NCBI GenBank assembly: GCA_003260325.1
Contig: MOLU01000005.1
Location: 35,571-99,570 of the forward strand
DNA length: 64,000 nt
Reading direction: 5' to 3'
Source of the DNA: Candidatus Gracilibacteria bacterium GN02-872
GTDB taxonomy: Bacteria > Patescibacteriota > Gracilibacteria > BD1-5 > UBA6164
Shown: piece after piece, positions 44,871 through 55,545 of the stretch
Numbering within the stretch: the first letter of the stretch is position 1
Layout: each line of letters begins with the position of its first letter
Program-made: the position numbers and the translations under genes
The notes under the pieces: model-generated
What the model was told of the DNA's origin: nothing
What the model saw: the letters and a program-made list of their open reading frames with translations, nothing else
Databases searched by the model: none

Positions 44871-46175
44871 ATGTCTAAAAAAATACAAGAAAAAAAAGAA
44901 GAACAATTAAAAAATGATATTCTGAAAAAAGAAGAGAAAAGAGAATATTATTCTGAAAGATTTAAGAAAATAGAGGACAGAGTTAAGGAAAGCTTAAAAT
45001 TACAAAAAACTGATGAAGCTCTTCGAGATATTACTCTTTGAGCTTTGGTTTTGTGAAGTTCAGATATTCACTATGAAGTATTTGATACTTATATAGTTGT
45101 TAGGTTTAGAATTGACTGAATTTTGGTTGATATTTTCTATTTAGAGCCAAGAGAGTACAAATTGATTTTGGAAAGATTGAAATATTCTTCATCCTTGAAA
45201 TTAAATATTACAAATATTCCTCAAGACTGAAAATACTCTATGAAACTTGATAATAAAGATATTGATGTCAGAATTTCTACTTTACCAGTTTGAAAATCAG
45301 AAAATGTTGTTACCAGAATTTTAGACAACACAAATACAGTTATAGATTTTGAAAAATTGTGATTTATTTGGACTACAAAGAGATTTTTGGAGAAAGCCAT
45401 TTCAAAGAAAAATTGAATGATTTTGATAACTTGACCAACTTGAAGCTGAAAGACAACTACACTCTACACAATTCTTTCAAAGCTAAACACGAGAGATAAG
45501 AAACTTATTACTTTGGAAGATCCTATTGAATACAAGATGGATTGAGTTATTCAATCTGAAGTTGATGAAGCAAAATGATTTACTTTTCAAACTTGATTAA
45601 AGGCTATTTTAAGACAGGATCCAGATATTGTAATGGTTTGAGAAATAAGGGATTATGAAACTTTGGAAACAGCAACTCAAGCTAGTTTAACTTGACACTT
45701 GGTTCTTTCAACTTTGCATACGAAATCCGCAGCGGATTCTCTGGATAGAATTATAAATATGTGATTAAAGCCTTATATAATAGCTTCAGCTTTGGATACA
45801 ATAATTGCACAAAGACTTGTTAGAAGGATTTGTCCGCATTGTAAAAAAGAAAAAGAAAAAACGCTAGAAGAACAAATTCTTATTGAATCAATGATGAAAG
45901 ATATTTGAATGAGTGCAATTCAAGCAAAATGAGTAAAACTTTATGAAGGGGAATGATGCGAGTACTGTAATCATAGCTGATATTTATGAAGAATTTGAAT
46001 TTATGAAATAATAACTTTAAATGAGGAACTAAAAAATCTTATTAGGCAATGATCTTCTGTTGAGGAAATAATTAGAGAAGCTAGAAAGTGAGATTTTATT
46101 TCTATGAAAGAAGACTGAATTTTAAAGACAATTAGAGGTTATACTACAATTGAAGAAATACTTAGAGTAATTTAA
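44871..46175 (+). CDS. pilB: Type IV pilus extension ATPase PilB (GspE family)
   Basis: 434 aa, shorter than classical PilB (about 560) because the N1 domain is missing; starts directly with a charged helix and the N2-like domain. Walker A GPTGSGKTTTLYTIL near residue 187, Asp box LITLEDPIEYKM, Walker B DPDIVMVGEIRD, His box TGHLVLSTLHTKSA. Four-Cys zinc motif CPHC and CEYC near 325-365. It drives pilus polymerisation from the cytoplasm. The gene for the tandem-repeat protein starts 19 bp downstream. Confidence 0.95.
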
Positions 46176-46194
46176 TTTTTAAAAAATATTTAAA

Positions 46195-46827
46195 ATGTGA
46201 AATACAAATACTGAAAACTTGAGGCTAAGAACAGAACCTCAATTAAGAATAAATTCTCATATTGAAAACTTGAGGCTAAGAACAGAACCTCAATTAAGAA
46301 TAAATTCTCATATTGAAAACTTGAGGCTAAGAACAGAACCTCAATTAAAAATAGATTCTCAGGGAAAAATATTAGAGTTACAATCTGAAACTAAACAAAA
46401 TGTAGATTCAGTTATGACTGTTCAAGATGCTATAGAACAAAATGAAAGAAATGAAAAAATAGATATACTTTCTAGAATTAGGTGAACAATTGAAAGGCTT
46501 TATGATAATATAACTAAAGGAAAATCAATGGCAAATTCTATAGATTATATGTTTTTTATGGCATATTATAATGAAATAAAACAGAATGATCTAAAAAAAT
46601 TGAAATCAGAGATTTGAAAAGATTTTTTTCTAGATTTTAGAAAAGCTTATTTAAGAGAAAAAATTTTTAATAATTTAAGATCAGATTTCCCTGAAGAAAA
46701 AAAATATCTTTTTATAAAAGATTATATAGACGAATTTAAGGACATTAAAGCTGATTTGTCTTATATTTTTGAGAAATGTAAAACTGAAGAAGAAAAAAAA
46801 TTATTACTTTCATTTTTTGAAAGATAA
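46195..46827 (+). CDS. Unrecognised protein with 17-residue tandem repeats
   Basis: 210 aa. After MGNTNT come three tandem 17-residue repeats of ENLRLRTEPQLRINSHI (residues 7-57); the first two are identical at DNA level, the third diverges at its end. The remaining 150 residues are helical, charged and cytoplasmic-looking (ILSRIRGTIERLYDNITKGKS, FFMAYYNEIKQ). No domain recognised. It follows pilB by 19 bp and may belong to the pilus unit. The second codon is TGA (Gly). Confidence 0.7.
46213..46365 (+). repeat. Three 51-bp tandem repeats within a CDS
   Basis: Units at 46213-46263, 46264-46314 and 46315-46365. Units 1 and 2 are identical; unit 3 differs in its last third. Each contains the inverted pair GAGG / CCTC 12 nt apart. 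Identity of neighbouring units suggests recent duplication. Confidence 0.9.
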
Positions 46828-46850
46828 AAAGAAGCCTTAGGCTTCTTTTT
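46826..46850 (+). terminator. Terminator after the tandem-repeat protein gene
   Basis: 11-bp stem AAAAAGAAGCC / GGCTTCTTTTT, loop TTA. Confidence 0.85.
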
Positions 46851-46879
46851 TAGTTTTTACATTTGAAAAAATATTTTTA

Positions 46880-46955
46880 TGGTACCCCCAGCAGGAATCG
46901 AACCCACGCAAGCCAAGGTCCGCGGCCTTGTGCTCTTCCACTGAGCTATGGGGGC
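46880..46955 (-). tRNA. tRNA with apparent GCG anticodon (Arg) and C33
   Basis: 76 nt with CCA encoded. Acceptor GCCCCCA / TGGGGGT (G1-U72 wobble), D arm GCTC-AGTGGAA-GAGC, anticodon stem CAAGG / CCTTG, loop CCGCGGA, a 6-nt variable loop, and T arm GTGGG-TTCGATT-CCTGC. The loop places GCG at 34-36, which would read arginine CGC/CGU; A20 and C35 agree with Arg identity. Position 33, almost always U, is C here. Confidence 0.85.
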
Positions 46956-47066
46956 AAGTATTTCCATTTTACTCAAAAAATAATAAAAATCAAAAAATAT
47001 TTTTTTGAAAAATAAGAAAAAATGATTATAATTTAAAAATCTTAATTAAATTTAAAAAATAAAAAT

Positions 47067-47276
47067 ATGAAAAAGATAGTTTTTTTGCTTTTATTATCAG
47101 TTCTTGCTTCTTGCTGACAAAATAAAAAGGTTGATGAAAATAAAACAAATACAAGCTCTTCAACAGTTGATGAAAGCACTGTTTCTACTGTTCATGATCC
47201 ATCTTTGTGAACTTATTGTACTTGTGCAAGCTGCTTGTGAATAAATATTAACCAAAAAGATGAATTTATTTTATAG
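47067..47276 (+). CDS. Small Cys-rich lipoprotein
   Basis: 69 aa. Lipoprotein signal with lipobox LASCGQ (Cys at 16), a Ser/Thr/Asp linker, and a C-terminal Cys cluster GTYCTCASCLGININ. The CxCxxC group could bind a metal or form disulfides at the membrane surface. No family known. It ends 8 bp before recJ, so the two share a transcript. Confidence 0.7.
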
Positions 47277-47284
47277 AATTAGTT

Positions 47285-48934
47285 ATGTTTGAACAATTAA
47301 GCCTGAAAAAAAATATTATAAGATATGATGAAAATAGTATTTTTGAAGATATAAATGATATTTTACAAAAAAGATTTGAAAACTGAGAATTTATAATTGA
47401 TTGAAAATTTGAAGATTTGCATAATCCTTTTGAACTCAAAGATATGCAAAAAGCTGTTGATAGAATAAAAGAAGCTAAAAATAAAGGTGAAAGAGTCATG
47501 ATTTTTTGAGATTATGATGTTGATGGTGTTACTTCAACATCTATTTTGATGCACTTTTTTAGAAAAATATGACTTGATGCGAGTTATAGGGTTCCTCACA
47601 GAGTGAAAGATTGATACTGAATGAAAAAATATTTTATTGATGAAATGGCTACTTTAAGTGTAAATCTTATAGTTACAGTTGACTGTTGAACAAAAGATTT
47701 AGATGTTATAACTCATGCAAAAAATTTATGAATTGATGTGATTGTTACAGATCATCATGCTGTTCCTGATATCATTTCAGAAGACGCAGTTGCTGTTATA
47801 AATCCAAAAAGAGACGATTGTAATTATATGTATAAACATTTGGCTTGAGCATGAGTTGCTTTTAAGCTTGTTCAAGCGCTTGTTTATGATTTTTTTGATA
47901 AAAAGGAAGCAGAGAAATATTTAAAATCTACGATTGATATAGCTGCTATTTGAACTGTTGCGGATTGTATGAGGCTTACTTGAGAAAATAGGATAATTGT
48001 TCAAGAATGACTTAAACAAATACGAAATAGTAGAAGTTTATGAATAAAAAAGTTAATTTGAGATAAAATAAATGAGGATTTAGATGCTGATATTTTTTGA
48101 TTTCAAATTTGACCAAGATTAAATGCTGCATGAAGAATGGATTCTCCATATAAAGCTGTAAATTTACTTTTAAATAATTCTGAAAATATTGATAAAATTA
48201 TTTCTGAAATAGAGCAATTAAATGAAAAAAGAAAGTATTTCACAAAGGAGTTTGTAGAAGATGCTTTATGAAGAGTGAATAAGGAAGATAATATTATTTT
48301 TTATATTTCTCCTGCAATTGAGCATGGAATCATTTGAATTGTTGCTTGAAGGATAACAGAACAATTTCATAAACCTTCAATAGTTCTGAAAGATGAATGA
48401 GATAAGCTTGTTGCTAGCTGTAGGAGTCCAGAATATTTTTCGATTGTAGACATTTTAGATAAATATAAAGATTACTTTGTTACTTTTTGATGACATAAAC
48501 AAGCAGCTGGTTTTACTATTACAAAAGAAAAATTTAGGGAATTTAAAACAAATATTTTAAAAGAAGTAAATTCTTTAGATTTTTCAGAGAATAAAAGAAT
48601 TGTCAATATTGATAAAGTTATAGCTTTAGAAGAGATTTGATTTTCTTTTTTAAATAAAATAAATAAATATAAGCCATTTTGACTTTGAAATGAAAAACCT
48701 ATTTTTTTAGTGAGAAATTTTGAATATGAAAAACTAGAATTTTTATGAAAGGGAAGGGATCACTTAAAATTTACTACAAAATATTGATTTAAGATTTTTG
48801 CTTTTTTTATGTGAGAATTTTATGAAAAAATAAAAAATAATAAAGCTCCTATAAATATTGTTTTTGATATGAGTGAGGATTTTTGGAATGGTAAAAAGAG
48901 CATTATGTTAAAAGTTATAGATATAATTTTATAA
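47285..48934 (+). CDS. recJ: Single-stranded-DNA 5-prime exonuclease RecJ
   Basis: 549 aa (family 550-580). DHH phosphoesterase motifs in order: IFGDYDVDGVTSTSIL, TVDCGTKD, VTDHHAV, LAGAGVAFKL, then DHHA1 motifs EHGIIGIVAGRI and FGGHKQAAGFTI, and the OB-fold C-terminus ending MLKVIDIIL. It degrades ssDNA 5-prime to 3-prime in recombination and mismatch repair. Catalytic Asp residues all present. Confidence 0.96.
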
Positions 48935-49053
48935 TAAAAATATTTATAAATAAATTTTCTATATTGTAAAGTTAATTTTTTTATAAAAACTTGATTTTTT
49001 AAATAAATAGTTATCCTAATAAGGTTATAATTTAATTTTATAATTATTAAAAT

Positions 49054-49374
49054 ATGAAAACAAAATTACTTTTAGTTGCTGTTTTATCTGTATTTCTAGC
49101 TTCTTGTGGATCTACAAATAAAGATAACACAAACACTTGAACTGCAAACACTGGAACAGTTCAAACAAACACAAACACTTCTTCAGTTGAAACTACAAAA
49201 TCTTCTGAAAAAACTGAAACTATAACTTTGACTTGAACTTTAGATAGTAATTCTGTTAAAGCTGATGGAGGTACTATAAAAATAGATGCTTCAACTGGTT
49301 CTACAGATTCTTCTGTGAAAACAGATAAAAATTCAAAATCTAGTACAACTACAGGTTCATTGAAAGGTCTTTAG
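49054..49374 (+). CDS. Small Thr/Ser/Asn-rich lipoprotein
   Basis: 106 aa. Lipoprotein signal with lipobox LASCGS (Cys at 18). The mature part is low-complexity: Asn-Thr repeats, Ser/Lys/Thr, and a short beta-like segment ITLTGTLDSNSVKADGGTIKI. No domain recognised; probably surface-anchored spacer or adhesion-type protein. Confidence 0.65.
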
Positions 49375-49381
49375 TAATACA

Positions 49382-49408
49382 AAAACTCATACTTTAAGTA
49401 TGAGTTTT
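49382..49408. terminator. Bidirectional terminator between lipoprotein and HisRS-like genes
   Basis: Stem AAAACTCATACTT / AAGTATGAGTTTT (13 bp, 1-nt loop, effectively fewer) with flanking A and T runs; it ends 1 bp before the convergent stop. Confidence 0.75.
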
Positions 49409-50683
49409 TTATTTTTTTATTATAAATTCTTCAATTGGAGAGTAAAAATCTAGTTTCTCTTGTCAAATATTTTCAATTATATAATTTATTAAATTTTCTT
49501 TTTTTACTTCACATTGAGTTCAACTTATCTGATTTCTAACTTGAAAAATACCATTTCTAGCTTCCATTATCCCAACCATAACTACAAATTTTGCATTTGA
49601 TTTTTGTGCTTTTAGCATTTGTTCTTTCATAGAGACTGTTCAAAGAGAAATAACTGTTTTTATTCAAGCTCTTCTTGCTTCTATTGATATAGGTAATACT
49701 ATTTTTTTAGCCTCATCTCAAAGTTGTACAAAAAATAAGTCAATTTCATCTTTATTTTTAATTTCTATTTTATTTTCAATCATTAAATTTATAATCTTTT
49801 TTGTATCAAGCCAAAATCATGTTGCAGGAATTTCTTTTAGTTCTCATAAGTTTTTTGCAATTTTATTGTGTCTATTTCAAAAGGCTATGGTTTCTCATTT
49901 TTCATTTTCAAATTTCCAAATAGATTTTGTTTGGTTTTCATCTTCACAAACTAGATAATTATCCTCAATAAAAGGAACTTTTAGTAAATCCAAATATTCT
50001 TTAAACTTTTGGTAGTGTGCTTTACTTTCTTTTTTTAGAAATTTCTGAGCTAGTTTTGGTGCATTTTCATTTAAAATCTTTTCATCTTCATTTTCTGATC
50101 TAAGTATCAAAATAGGATTTGTATCAACTAATTTTTTTGATTCTTCAGTTAAAATATTTCTTTTATTATCATAAAAATTTATTAATTCTTCTTTGAATTT
50201 TAGTTTTTCTTTTTCTATTCAAGTAGAATTTATTTTTATTTTGAATTTGTCTTTTAATCAAATTTTATTTAGAGTTTCATAGTTTATATATATTTGAATA
50301 GCATCTAAAATTGGATCATCTTCTCAAATTATTTCAGTTCAGATAAGTAATTTCTCTTTTATTTTTCAATTAAAATTTGTTAAATAAGTTTCCATAAAAT
50401 AGAAATAAAGAGGCTTTATATTTTCAAATAAATTTCCATTTAGATAAGCTCTCATTATTCAAATATAAGGTTCTTGTCTAATATCGATGTCTATGTTGTC
50501 TATAATAAATTTTCAAAATGCTTTAGATTGACTTAAAAAGTCTTTTTTTTCAAAAAGGGGAGTTGAAATTCTTTGAAATCAATTTTTCCTAAATTCGTGC
50601 CTATAAACTTTCTTTAAAAAAGTTAAGTATTTGTGATAATTTGGGAGTAAATCTTCACTCCATTCTGTTGTTAAATAATTCAT
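49409..50683 (-). CDS. hisS: Divergent histidyl-tRNA synthetase-like protein
   Basis: 424 aa, the normal HisRS length. Order of features matches HisRS: N-terminal VYRHEFRKNGFQRISTPLFEK (motif 1), IDIRQEPYIGIMRAY (motif 2-like; RQEP for LRPE), TEIIGEDDPILDAIQIY, a long Lys-rich insertion, AFGNRHNKIA (for GGRYD) and an anticodon domain ending SGTQCEVKKENLINYI. The catalytic motifs are eroded and the HisA motif RGLDYYT is not evident, so it may be a poor-activity synthetase, a HisZ-type regulator or a repurposed paralogue. No other HisRS gene lies in the window. Confidence 0.72.
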
Positions 50684-50807
50684 ATTTTTTAGGAAAAAGA
50701 ATAAATCTATACTTCATTATAACTTAATTTTAAAAAAGTAAAATTTATTTTTGTTATTTTAAAAAAAATGATTAAAATTTATATTGATTTAATTTTTAAA
50801 AATATCT

Positions 50808-51404
50808 ATGTTTGAGCTGAATAGAGAGATTCTTATATATATAAATTCCTTTTTACAATTTGATTTTTGGAAAAATTTTTCTTACTTATTTTCGGATTGA
50901 CCTATTTTTTTCTTACCAGTTTTTTTAGTTTGAGCTTGGCTTTTCTGGAATTTTAAACTAAAAAAAGAAGAATCTGTTGAAAAGAAAAAAGATTTACTTT
51001 TTATTTTTTATTCAATAGTTTTTGCTTTATCTACAAACTTATTGTTTCAAAGGTTTTTTCACTTTGATAGACCTGAATGATCTTGTCCAATTGATTGAAA
51101 ACTTATTATTGATCATTATCCTGATGCATCTTTTCCTTCTGATCACGCAACAGTTTCTTTTTCATTTTTATTTTCTCTTTATCTTGCTTGATATAAAAGG
51201 ACTTTTTGGATTTTTTTACCATTTGTAATTTGTATGAATTTTTCTAGAATTATGGTTTGTGTTCATTGGCCTTTTGATATTTTGGTTTGAGTTTTGGTTT
51301 GAATAATTTGGGCTTTTTTAGTTTTTAAGTTTTTAAAAGATTTAAAAATATTTGAAAAATTAAATAATTTTATTTTAAAAATTTCATCTTTTTTAAAATT
51401 ATAA
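50808..51404 (+). CDS. PAP2-family membrane phosphatase
   Basis: 198 aa, about five TM helices. The three-part phosphatase signature is present: FDRPEGSCPID (KxxxxxxRP part), SFPSDHATVSF (PSGH-like), and SRIMVCVHWPFDI (SRxxxxxHxxxD). It would remove phosphate from undecaprenyl pyrophosphate or another lipid phosphate, which fits recycling of the peptidoglycan carrier used by MurG. Starts 3 bp before recX. Confidence 0.9.
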
Positions 51405-51407
51405 TTT

Positions 51408-52022
51408 ATGGAAATCAGTCAAAAAATTGTAGATTATGCTATTTGGTATTATTTGAAATATTTTCCTTCAAAAAAAGCTCTTGAAAAAAAACTTTTTGAA
51501 AAATTTTGACCAAATTCTGAAAAATGAAAGGTCTATTGATGAATTTGAGAAAAAGAGATTGATTTTATTTTGAATCAAAAAATGTCTTCAATTATTTTTG
51601 AGGAAGAAGTTGCTAAATCTAAGATAAGAAATTATATAGAAAAAAATAAAAATTTTTCTTATATAAAAACAAAAATGTTTCAAAAATATTTTGATAAGGA
51701 GTTAGTTTTACTAATTTTGAGAGAAGAATATAATTTTGAAAATGAAACTTTATTAAATGAAGAAAAATTAAAAAAACAAATAATTTTATTGAAACAAAAA
51801 GGAAAATCTAAAAATTATATAAAAAATAAATTTTTGGAAAGAAGTCAAGATAAAGATTTAGTTGAAAATATTTTAAGTGAAGTTTTTTGTGATTGAGAAC
51901 TTGAAAACTTGAAAAAAGAATATGAAAAAATAAAAAATAAATGATTTGATAAACAAAAAATTTTTCAAAAACTTTTTTCTAAATGATTTAATTATGAAGA
52001 CATAAAAAGAGTTATTTCTTAA
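51408..52022 (+). CDS. recX: RecX-like regulator of RecA
   Basis: 204 aa. Three-helix RecX repeats: VDYAIWYYLKYFPSKKALEKKL near the start (family YALRYLSxRxRSxxEL), a middle KGKSKNYIKNKFLER, and a C-terminal KLFSKGFNYEDIKRVIS, each with the typical G/K-F turn. It limits RecA filament growth. Usual partner recA is not in the window. Lys/Glu-rich and divergent; 3 bp after the PAP2 gene. Confidence 0.78.
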
Positions 52023-52054
52023 AAATAACTTTTTCACAATTTTGTTAAAAAAAA

Positions 52055-52105
52055 TTTAAATATTTGTTAAAAAATAAATTTAAATATTTGTTAAAAAATA
52101 AATTT
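52055..52105 (+). repeat. 24-bp tandem direct repeat upstream of the DUF2130 gene
   Basis: Two copies of TAAATATTTGTTAAAAAATA (24-bp period, 52057 and 52081 on), with a partial third copy just before. It sits directly before the ATG and reads through in the CDS frame, so a chance TTG start upstream is possible, but MSQHIICPNC is the natural protein start. Confidence 0.7.
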
Positions 52106-53350
52106 ATGAGTCAACATATAATTTGTCCAAATTGTAAATTTGAGATTGATTTGGATAAAATCGCAGATGAAAAATATTTGCAGAAACTAAAAGAACAAGA
52201 AGAAAAATTAAAAAAAGAACAAGAAATTCAGAGAGAAAAATTTGAAAAAGAAATGGAAGAAAAAACAGAAGAAATGAGGAAAAAAGCTCAAGAGTTTGCA
52301 CAAAAAAAAGCAGATGAAGCTAGAAAAGAGTTAGAATTAGAAATGAAAGATATGCAGAATCAGCTTAAAAAAGCTGAAGAAGAAAAATTGGAAGCAAAGA
52401 AAAAAGAATTAGAATTTCTAAAAAAACAAAGAGAAATTGAAGAAAAAGAAAAGAATTTTGAGTTAGAAATGGAAAAAAAATTATTTGAAGAAAGAAAAAA
52501 AATAGAAGATTCTATTTCTGAAAAATTAAAAGAGAATTCTAAAAAAGAACTTGATGAAAAAATGGCTTCTCTTCAGGAAGAATTTAGAAAAAAAGAATTG
52601 GAATATCATAAACAACAAGAGCAGCTAAAAAAATCGCTTGATGATGCTAAAAGAAAAGCAGAACAGGGAAGTCAGCAAATCCAGTGAGATATTTCAGAAA
52701 ATGATTTAAAAGATGCTTTGATTCATGCTTTTCCTATTGATTCTATTGAGGATGTTGCGACTTGAGTAAAATGAGCAGATTTGATTCATTTAGTAAAAAA
52801 TAATTTTTGACAAGTTGTTTGAACAATAGTTTGGGAAAGTAAAAATACAAAATCTTGGAGTGAATCTTGGGTTATGAAGCTAAAAGAAGATACTTTAAAA
52901 GTTTGATGAAATGTTTCTATTTTGGTGACAGCTGTGTTGCCAAAGGATATAAAAAATTTTTGAATTTATGATGATATAATGGTTTGTACTCCAGAGTTTG
53001 CTGTTTCTGTTGCTGCTATTTTGAGAGATAAAATATTGTCAATTTCAAAAGTTGAGAAATCTCTTGAGTGAAAAGATTTAAAAATGGAGCTTTTGTATAA
53101 ATACTTGACAAGTCAAGAATTCTCTAGCAAAATAAATATGATGATACAAGTTTTTACTAATTTAAAAGCTTGAATTGATTCTGAAAGAAGAGCAATGGAA
53201 AAAAACTGGAAAAAAAGAGAAAAGGACTTAGAGAGAGCAACTTTTGCAATAACTTGAATGTATTGAGAACTTGAGAGTTTGATGTGACAAGCACTTCCTT
53301 GAGCTGAAATTCTAGAGCTAGGAAGTTGAGAAGATGAAGATTTTGATTAA
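52106..53350 (+). CDS. DUF2130 protein: zinc-ribbon, coiled coil, endonuclease-like C-terminal domain
   Basis: 414 aa. N-terminal half zinc ribbon CPNCKFEID (residues 7-10), a Glu/Lys/Gln coiled coil from 20 to about 195, then the DUF2130 domain: KDALIHAFPIDSIEDVATG, GTIVWESKNTKSWSESWVMKL, ILVTAVLPKDI, VAAILRDKI and SERRAMEKNW. The domain resembles restriction-endonuclease-like folds (the VWESKNTK strand with E-x-K), hence sometimes linked to DNA handling. Role unsettled. With only a coiled coil lacking Gly, half of it appears as an ordinary frame under the standard code. Confidence 0.85.
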
Positions 53351-53414
53351 CATAAAATTTTATAAATTTTTCTTTTGTTGTTTAAAAATATTGATTTTAT
53401 AAACTTAATCAAAA

Positions 53415-54197
53415 ATGAAAAAAATAGAGTTTAATTTAAAATGAAGATTTTGAGAAAAAGAAATAAAAGGAGTATTTTACTTGGTTCCTTTAAGTAAAAA
53501 AATAGTTGTAAATATTCATTGACTTTACTGAAGTTGAAAATGAACAGATGATAAATATATAAAATTTGCAGAAAAATTTCAAGATAAATGAGTATCATCT
53601 TCTTTGTTTTACTCTTCTTCCAGATTAAATGTTGAAAATGATGATTCTTTATGAAAGTTTGAAAATAAACAAAAAAAATTTTTTTGAAAAACTTTTGAGA
53701 ATGAGTTAGGTGATGCGAAGATTGTTTTGAACTATATTTTAAAAAATTCTGTTGATTTTTTGTGAATAAAACAAGAAGATTTAGAGATTACTTTGAATTG
53801 AAATTCTCTTTGATGAATGATTTCTTTTTACTTAGCAGAAGAATTTTCTCAAGTTAAAAATATCTCAACTGTTTGAACCTGAGCTTGGCTTGACTTAGGT
53901 CAAATTCCTATAATTGATACTTTACCACAAATAGAAATTTTTCTTGAAAAAGTTTCTGATTTTGAATGAAACTTCCTGATGAATGAGGCTTGATTTGATG
54001 ATATTTTTACAAAAGAGGCTTATAATAAATTGTTTGAAGCTTCATTAAAAGCAAATAAATCAAGAATTTTGTTTGATTGAGTTGATCATTCTTTCAAATT
54101 ATTAAATTGAGAAAAATCAGTGCTTCCTTATGAAAAAATATTTAAGAATGTTAAAAGTCTTGTAGAAAAAGGGAAATTAGTAACTAAAAAATTTTAA
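53415..54197 (+). CDS. Alpha/beta hydrolase
   Basis: 260 aa. Oxyanion region VVNIHGLYGSGKG near 35, nucleophile elbow GNSLGG near 138 (Gly by TGA), and C-terminal D-G-V-D-H with the catalytic His in LFDGVDHSF near 225. Substrate unknown; cytoplasmic, no signal. Probably an esterase, thioesterase or acyl transferase. Terminator follows directly. Confidence 0.82.
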
Positions 54198-54220
54198 AAG
54201 TAAAGATTAGTCTTTACTTT
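54197..54220 (+). terminator. Terminator of the hydrolase gene
   Basis: 10-bp stem AAAGTAAAGA / TCTTTACTTT, loop TTAG, T run. Confidence 0.8.
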
Positions 54221-54283
54221 TTTTCTTGCGAAAAAAAATATTTTTATTATAATTACTTAAAAATATTTTTAAGTTTTGTTTTT

Positions 54284-55540
54284 ATGTCAATAAATCAAAA
54301 ACTAAATCAGCTAAATCAACTTTTTGCAGACAAAAACTACAGAGAAGCTATGCTTTTATGTGAAGAAATATTGAAAGAAGAACCTACAAATATTTACGCA
54401 AAAAAATATAAAGATTTGATTAAACCTTACTTAAATGATAAGTCAGAGGTTTGAAAAATAGCAACTGTAAAATGAAAAAACTTAAAATGTCCTCATTGTG
54501 AGTCTTCTATCTCTTTATCAGCTTTAAATACAGAACAAAAGGAAAAAATTAGAAAAAATGACTATCAAAATTTAGCTATTAAATGTCCTTATTGTAACAC
54601 AACTTTTACTTTACAAAAGAAATCTTCTTCTTCAATTATTTGAATTCAAATTTGAGACAAAATAGAATATTTATGAAAAAAATATAGAGTTACGGGTTGT
54701 GTAAACTATACTTGAACTTGGTATGAAAAAAATTATTCTTGACATTTAAATTATCAAGAATGGATTTTACTTTGAGATGATAATAGCTATCTTTATTTTT
54801 CAGAATGATATTTTTTGGATGATTGAGAAGAAAACTATGAATTTGAATTCTCAAAAAAAATAACTCCAAATTTTGACTTAGAATTTGTTTCAGATGAAGA
54901 ATTTCGAATAAATTCGTCTCTTAGAGATTTTGATGAAAGAAATTTTGTTAATGCATCTTCACTTTATTGAGAAAATTCAAAGGTTTTTCAAGTTTGAGAA
55001 TCTATAAAACTTTATGAATTTAGCTATAGTTGAAAACAATATGTTTTAGAAAAAGAGCAATCTTGAAGACAAAGTGAAGCTTGAATTTATGAAACTTGGT
55101 CAGTTAGTAAATCTCAGGCCTTTAAGATATTTTGAAAAGAAATGAAATATGATTGAAATGGTTTTTCTTCACCTTTTTCTTATTTATTAAAATTTAAGTT
55201 ATTTCATTTACTTGTTTCTTGACCTATTTTTTGTGTTTTTGTGGTTGTTTTTTCAAATAATATTTTTGAAGGTAAACAACTTATTGAATTAAAAGATATT
55301 TCTGAATGAAGAAAATATGAAATTCAGTTTACTGATAAATCCTTGAAAAAAACAGAATTGACAAAAACAAAAACTTATGATTATTGATGAGTTAGAAAAT
55401 ATTACAAAACTATAGAATGATTAAAATTTTCGGTTAAAACAGAGCAAGATAAAGAAATTATTGAAAAATTAAAAAAATGAAATTTTGAGAACTCTGAACT
55501 TAAAAAAATATTTTCAGAAAAAATTATAAAATTAAAATAA
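54284..55540 (+). CDS. DUF4178 protein with zinc ribbon and TM segments
   Basis: 418 aa. Residues 1-60 are helical (TPR-like: NYREAMLLCEEILKEEP). A four-Cys zinc ribbon follows: C69/C72 and C101/C104 (CPHC, CPYC). DUF4178 starts at about 120 (GIQIGDKIEYLGKKYRVTGCV, then YQEWILLGDD and YFSEGYFLDDG) and a second beta-rich half goes on to about 290. A TM region (LFHLLVSGPIFCVFVVVF) is near 305-325. DUF4178 is almost always encoded with DUF350, SPFH and aminopropyltransferase-type genes, as here. Its molecular job is not known; a role at the membrane is likely. Confidence 0.82.
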
Positions 55541-55545
55541 TTGTT

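Noticed and set aside
46213..46365. 51-bp repeats as a CRISPR array
   Set aside because: The units are contiguous without spacers, lie inside a coding frame, and translate to a clean peptide repeat. No cas genes are present.
52064..52687. Separate 207-aa coiled-coil protein starting at TTG
   Set aside because: It is the N-terminal part of the DUF2130 gene; the frame goes on through TGA-Gly. ATG at 52106 fits the zinc ribbon start.
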